From: Clostridium sartagoforme AAU1
Lineage (GTDB): Bacteria; Bacillota; Clostridia; Clostridiales; Clostridiaceae
Assembly: GCF_000401215.1 (NCBI RefSeq)
Contig: NZ_ASRV01000019.1
Span: forward strand, 1 to 64,000
Direction: 5' to 3'
DNA: 64,000 nucleotides
Shown: positions 62,211 through 64,000 of the stretch, in pieces
How the letters are laid out: the number at the start of each line of letters is the position of its first letter
Numbering within the stretch: the stretch's first letter is position 1
Made by a program: the position numbers and the translations under genes
The notes under the pieces: model-generated
Databases searched by the model: none
Told to the model about the DNA's origin: nothing
What the model saw: the letters and a program-made list of their open reading frames with translations, nothing else

Positions 62211-63210
62211 TTTTTGTCCCTCCCTTAACTTTTATCATATATAAAAAGAAAGGTACCCCTATAATAGATGTTACAGTCCCTATAGGTGTTTCAAAAGGAA
62301 ATGCTATGTATCTACTTAATAAATCACATAATCCTAAGAAAAAAGCTCCTCCAATTAATGAATACGGAATTATATATTTATAATCATGTCCAACTAACAT
62401 TCTTGTAATATTGGGTATTACAAGTCCTACAAAAGCTATTTTCCCAACTAAAGCAACAGAAATAGCTGTTAGTAATACAACTGATGTCATTGATAAATAT
62501 TTAATTATATTTGTTTTTTGTCCTAAACTAATAGCTATATCTTCTCCTAAAGAAGTTATAGTAATATCTTTGGCTATTATTATGGCTATTAAAATACCAA
62601 TAACTCCTATTGGTACTGTAAGCTTTAATAAATCACTATTTACAGTATGAACTTTTGTATTATACCAAGCTGAGATTGTCTGAGAAATTTGAAAATACAT
62701 GGCAATAGCAGAACCTAAACTACTTAAAAAGCTACCTACTATTGTTCCTATAATTGCAAGCCTAACAGGAGATAAGCCATTTTTTATAGACGATCCTATA
62801 CCTAATACTAATACAGCTCCTATTATAGAACCAATTATAGAAACTAAAATTAAACTTCCATTTGAAAGTCCTGGATAAAAAACCATTGCTATAGTAATTA
62901 GAAATGCTGAACCATCATTTACTCCCATTAAAGATGGAGAGGCCAAATAATTTCTTGTTATACCTTGCATAATTGAACCAGCTACTGCTAAAAAACCTCC
63001 AACTAATAGTACAGCAATAGCTCTAGGCAATCTATTATTTCTAATTATTATATGATCTACATTGCTTTGATCAAATTTAAAAATAGCATTGTAAACAACT
63101 TCTTTTGGTATGGCTTTCGTTCCCATAGTTACTGATAAAATCGTTACACTAATTATTCCTATTATACATATTATAAAAATCAATAAATATTTTTTATTAA
63201 AACTTTTCAT
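62203..63210 (-). CDS. FecCD-family iron-siderophore permease
   Basis: 335 residues from the ATG at 63210, just after AAGGGGAT; an in-frame start further upstream has no site. It has the same FecCD motifs: RNNRLPRAIAVLLVGGFLAV, AGSIMQGITRNYLASPSLMG, VNDGSAF and GKIAFVGLVIPNITRMLVG. It pairs with the downstream permease as the heterodimeric channel. It lies about 145 bp after the binding-protein gene. Confidence 0.94.
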   Translation of the reverse strand: MKSFNKKYLLIFIICIIGIISVTILSVTMGTKAIPKEVVYNAIFKFDQSNVDHIIIRNNRLPRAIAVLLVGGFLAVAGSIMQGITRNYLASPSLMGVNDGSAFLITIAMVFYPGLSNGSLILVSIIGSIIGAVLVLGIGSSIKNGLSPVRLAIIGTIVGSFLSSLGSAIAMYFQISQTISAWYNTKVHTVNSDLLKLTVPIGVIGILIAIIIAKDITITSLGEDIAISLGQKTNIIKYLSMTSVVLLTAISVALVGKIAFVGLVIPNITRMLVGHDYKYIIPYSLIGGAFFLGLCDLLSRYIAFPFETPIGTVTSIIGVPFFLYMIKVKGGTKNA

Positions 63211-63243
63211 ATCTATCCCCTTAAAGCTTTCACTGAAACTCAA

Positions 63244-63362
63244 TGTAAAATGAATGATGTGAAACTCAAAATTAAATAAGAAACTCCTTTCGGAGTTTCT
63301 AAAATAGAAATATTTTTAGTAAATTTTTAAAAATTATATTAATAATTCTAAATTTTTAATTT
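63244..63362 (+). repeat. Interspersed AT-rich repeat, family A (copy 4)
   Basis: Left end TGTAAAATGAATGATG, a perfect 9-bp hairpin AGAAACTCC-TTTC-GGAGTTTCT (63279-63300), tract AAAATAGAAATATTTTTAG, right end TTCTAAATTTTTAATT. It lies within the siderophore operon between binding-protein and permease genes. Confidence 0.65.
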
Positions 63363-64000
63363 AATAAGTTGTCTACAACTGCATCTAAGAATCTAACCTT
63401 TGACCAAGCTGTTCCCCCTTGAGCTAAAGGTTCAACAGTATTAACAAATACCTTATTATCTTTAGAAGCTTTTATGTTTTTAAATATAGGATTTTCTAAT
63501 AATTCATTTAAAGCTTTAGGTGCATCTTTATTTTCTGAATCCTCAAATTGTAAGAAAATCACATCTGGATTTATTTCTGATAATGTTTCTATAGTCAATT
63601 CCGCTTGTGCTTTTGCCTGAGTTATTACATCAGGAATCTTTACCCCTAAATCAGTATATAAAACTGGATTCAAATATACATCGGCTGGATATATATACAT
63701 TAATCCACCTCTTACTCTAATAACTAAAATATTTTGATCCTTATATTTATTTGAAAACTCTTCCTTAGATTTTGAAGCTTTTCCCTCATAATCTGAAATT
63801 AGTTTATTAGCTTCTTCTGCCTTACCTGTTATTTCTCCTAAAGCTAAAAGATTATTCTTCCAATTTCCTGATATATGTGAATATGGTAGAGTTACAGCAA
63901 TTTTATTTAACTGAGTCATTGTTTCTTCCCCAAATTTTGAACTTCCTATAATGACATCTGGATTTAATCCTAATATAACCTCTACATTAGGAGCTTTTTT
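63356..64000 (-). CDS. Siderophore ABC transporter substrate-binding protein (3' part)
   Basis: The frame is open to the right edge, so the N terminus, with the expected lipoprotein signal, is outside the window; 214 codons are visible. The class III periplasmic-binding fold is recognised from VEVILGLNPDVIIGS, KIAVTLPYSHISGNWKNN, the long helix GKAEEANKLISDYEGKASKS, and LSEINPDVIFLQF, and it ends RFLDAVVDNLLN. It binds the ferric siderophore outside the membrane and hands it to the two FecCD permeases. A Fur-type operator, if present, would lie beyond the edge. Confidence 0.92.
   Translation of the reverse strand, partial: KKAPNVEVILGLNPDVIIGSSKFGEETMTQLNKIAVTLPYSHISGNWKNNLLALGEITGKAEEANKLISDYEGKASKSKEEFSNKYKDQNILVIRVRGGLMYIYPADVYLNPVLYTDLGVKIPDVITQAKAQAELTIETLSEINPDVIFLQFEDSENKDAPKALNELLENPIFKNIKASKDNKVFVNTVEPLAQGGTAWSKVRFLDAVVDNLLN

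Overview
The window comes from a low-GC Gram-positive, almost certainly a Clostridium sensu stricto species. The evidence is the very AT-rich base composition, purine-rich Shine-Dalgarno sequences before nearly every gene, a single-chain pyruvate:ferredoxin oxidoreductase, a CotF-type spore coat protein, a class D sortase, a sigma-I/RsgI-type regulator, and leader RNAs typical of clostridia (two SAM-I riboswitches, a threonine T-box, a yybP-ykoY element and a ribonucleic antiterminator). I cannot name the species. There is no rRNA, CRISPR array, recognisable IS element or prophage. Most genes lie on the minus strand.

Layout. 0-4 kb: accessory stretch with a small zinc-finger protein, a stand-alone SIR2-domain protein with an unrecognised C-terminal half (a defence candidate), a manC fragment and interspersed repeats. 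4-10 kb: GH85 endo-beta-N-acetylglucosaminidase lipoprotein, then a yybP-ykoY riboswitch controlling a P2A-type ATPase. 10-16 kb: frameshifted DUF3298 protein, a cluster of DnaA-box-like sites, rluF, a sortase/RsgI-like pair, ispF and a SAM-riboswitch-controlled methionine transporter. 16-20 kb: four tRNAs around an HNH-like protein, then T-box-thrS. 20-26 kb: acetyltransferase, ZIP transporter, SAM-riboswitch-controlled O-acetylhomoserine sulfhydrylase, frameshifted fthC, hom. 26-32 kb: GntR/SIS/ceramidase-like operon and a PTS permease under antiterminator control. 32-36 kb: housekeeping and accessory genes including AraC, sirtuin, a GNAT remnant and a metallo-beta-lactamase-fold enzyme. 36-43 kb: surface glycosylation cluster (GtrA, GT2, LtaS-like, two GT39-like). 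43-50 kb: PFOR, pirin, nitroreductase with a MarR regulator. 50-52 kb: CotF and a FabH-like pair. 52-60 kb: mannitol locus with two mtlA genes. 60-64 kb: a small DUF4176 protein and an iron-siderophore ABC system that runs off the right edge.

Genes that work together. The two SAM riboswitches tie methionine uptake (metT) and synthesis (metY) to one signal; hom supplies homoserine to the same pathway. The mtl genes form one locus in which the usual mtlF position is taken by a second permease carrying its own EIIA domain. The GT2/GtrA/GT39/LtaS-like set fits three-component glycosylation of a teichoic-acid-like polymer. Palindromic operators mark the GntR operon and the MarR gene.

Three cross-cutting themes stand out. 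First, several interspersed AT-rich repeat families have hairpins whose arms change together between copies, and some supply the C-terminal codons and stops of neighbouring genes. Second, four genes (DUF3298 protein, fthC, ltaS-like, GT39-like) are each broken by what looks like one missing base in a homopolymer, which suggests systematic sequencing undercalls rather than four real pseudogenes. Third, the SIR2 protein and a sigma-I-C/RsgI fusion next to a sortase are the best candidates for something undescribed.
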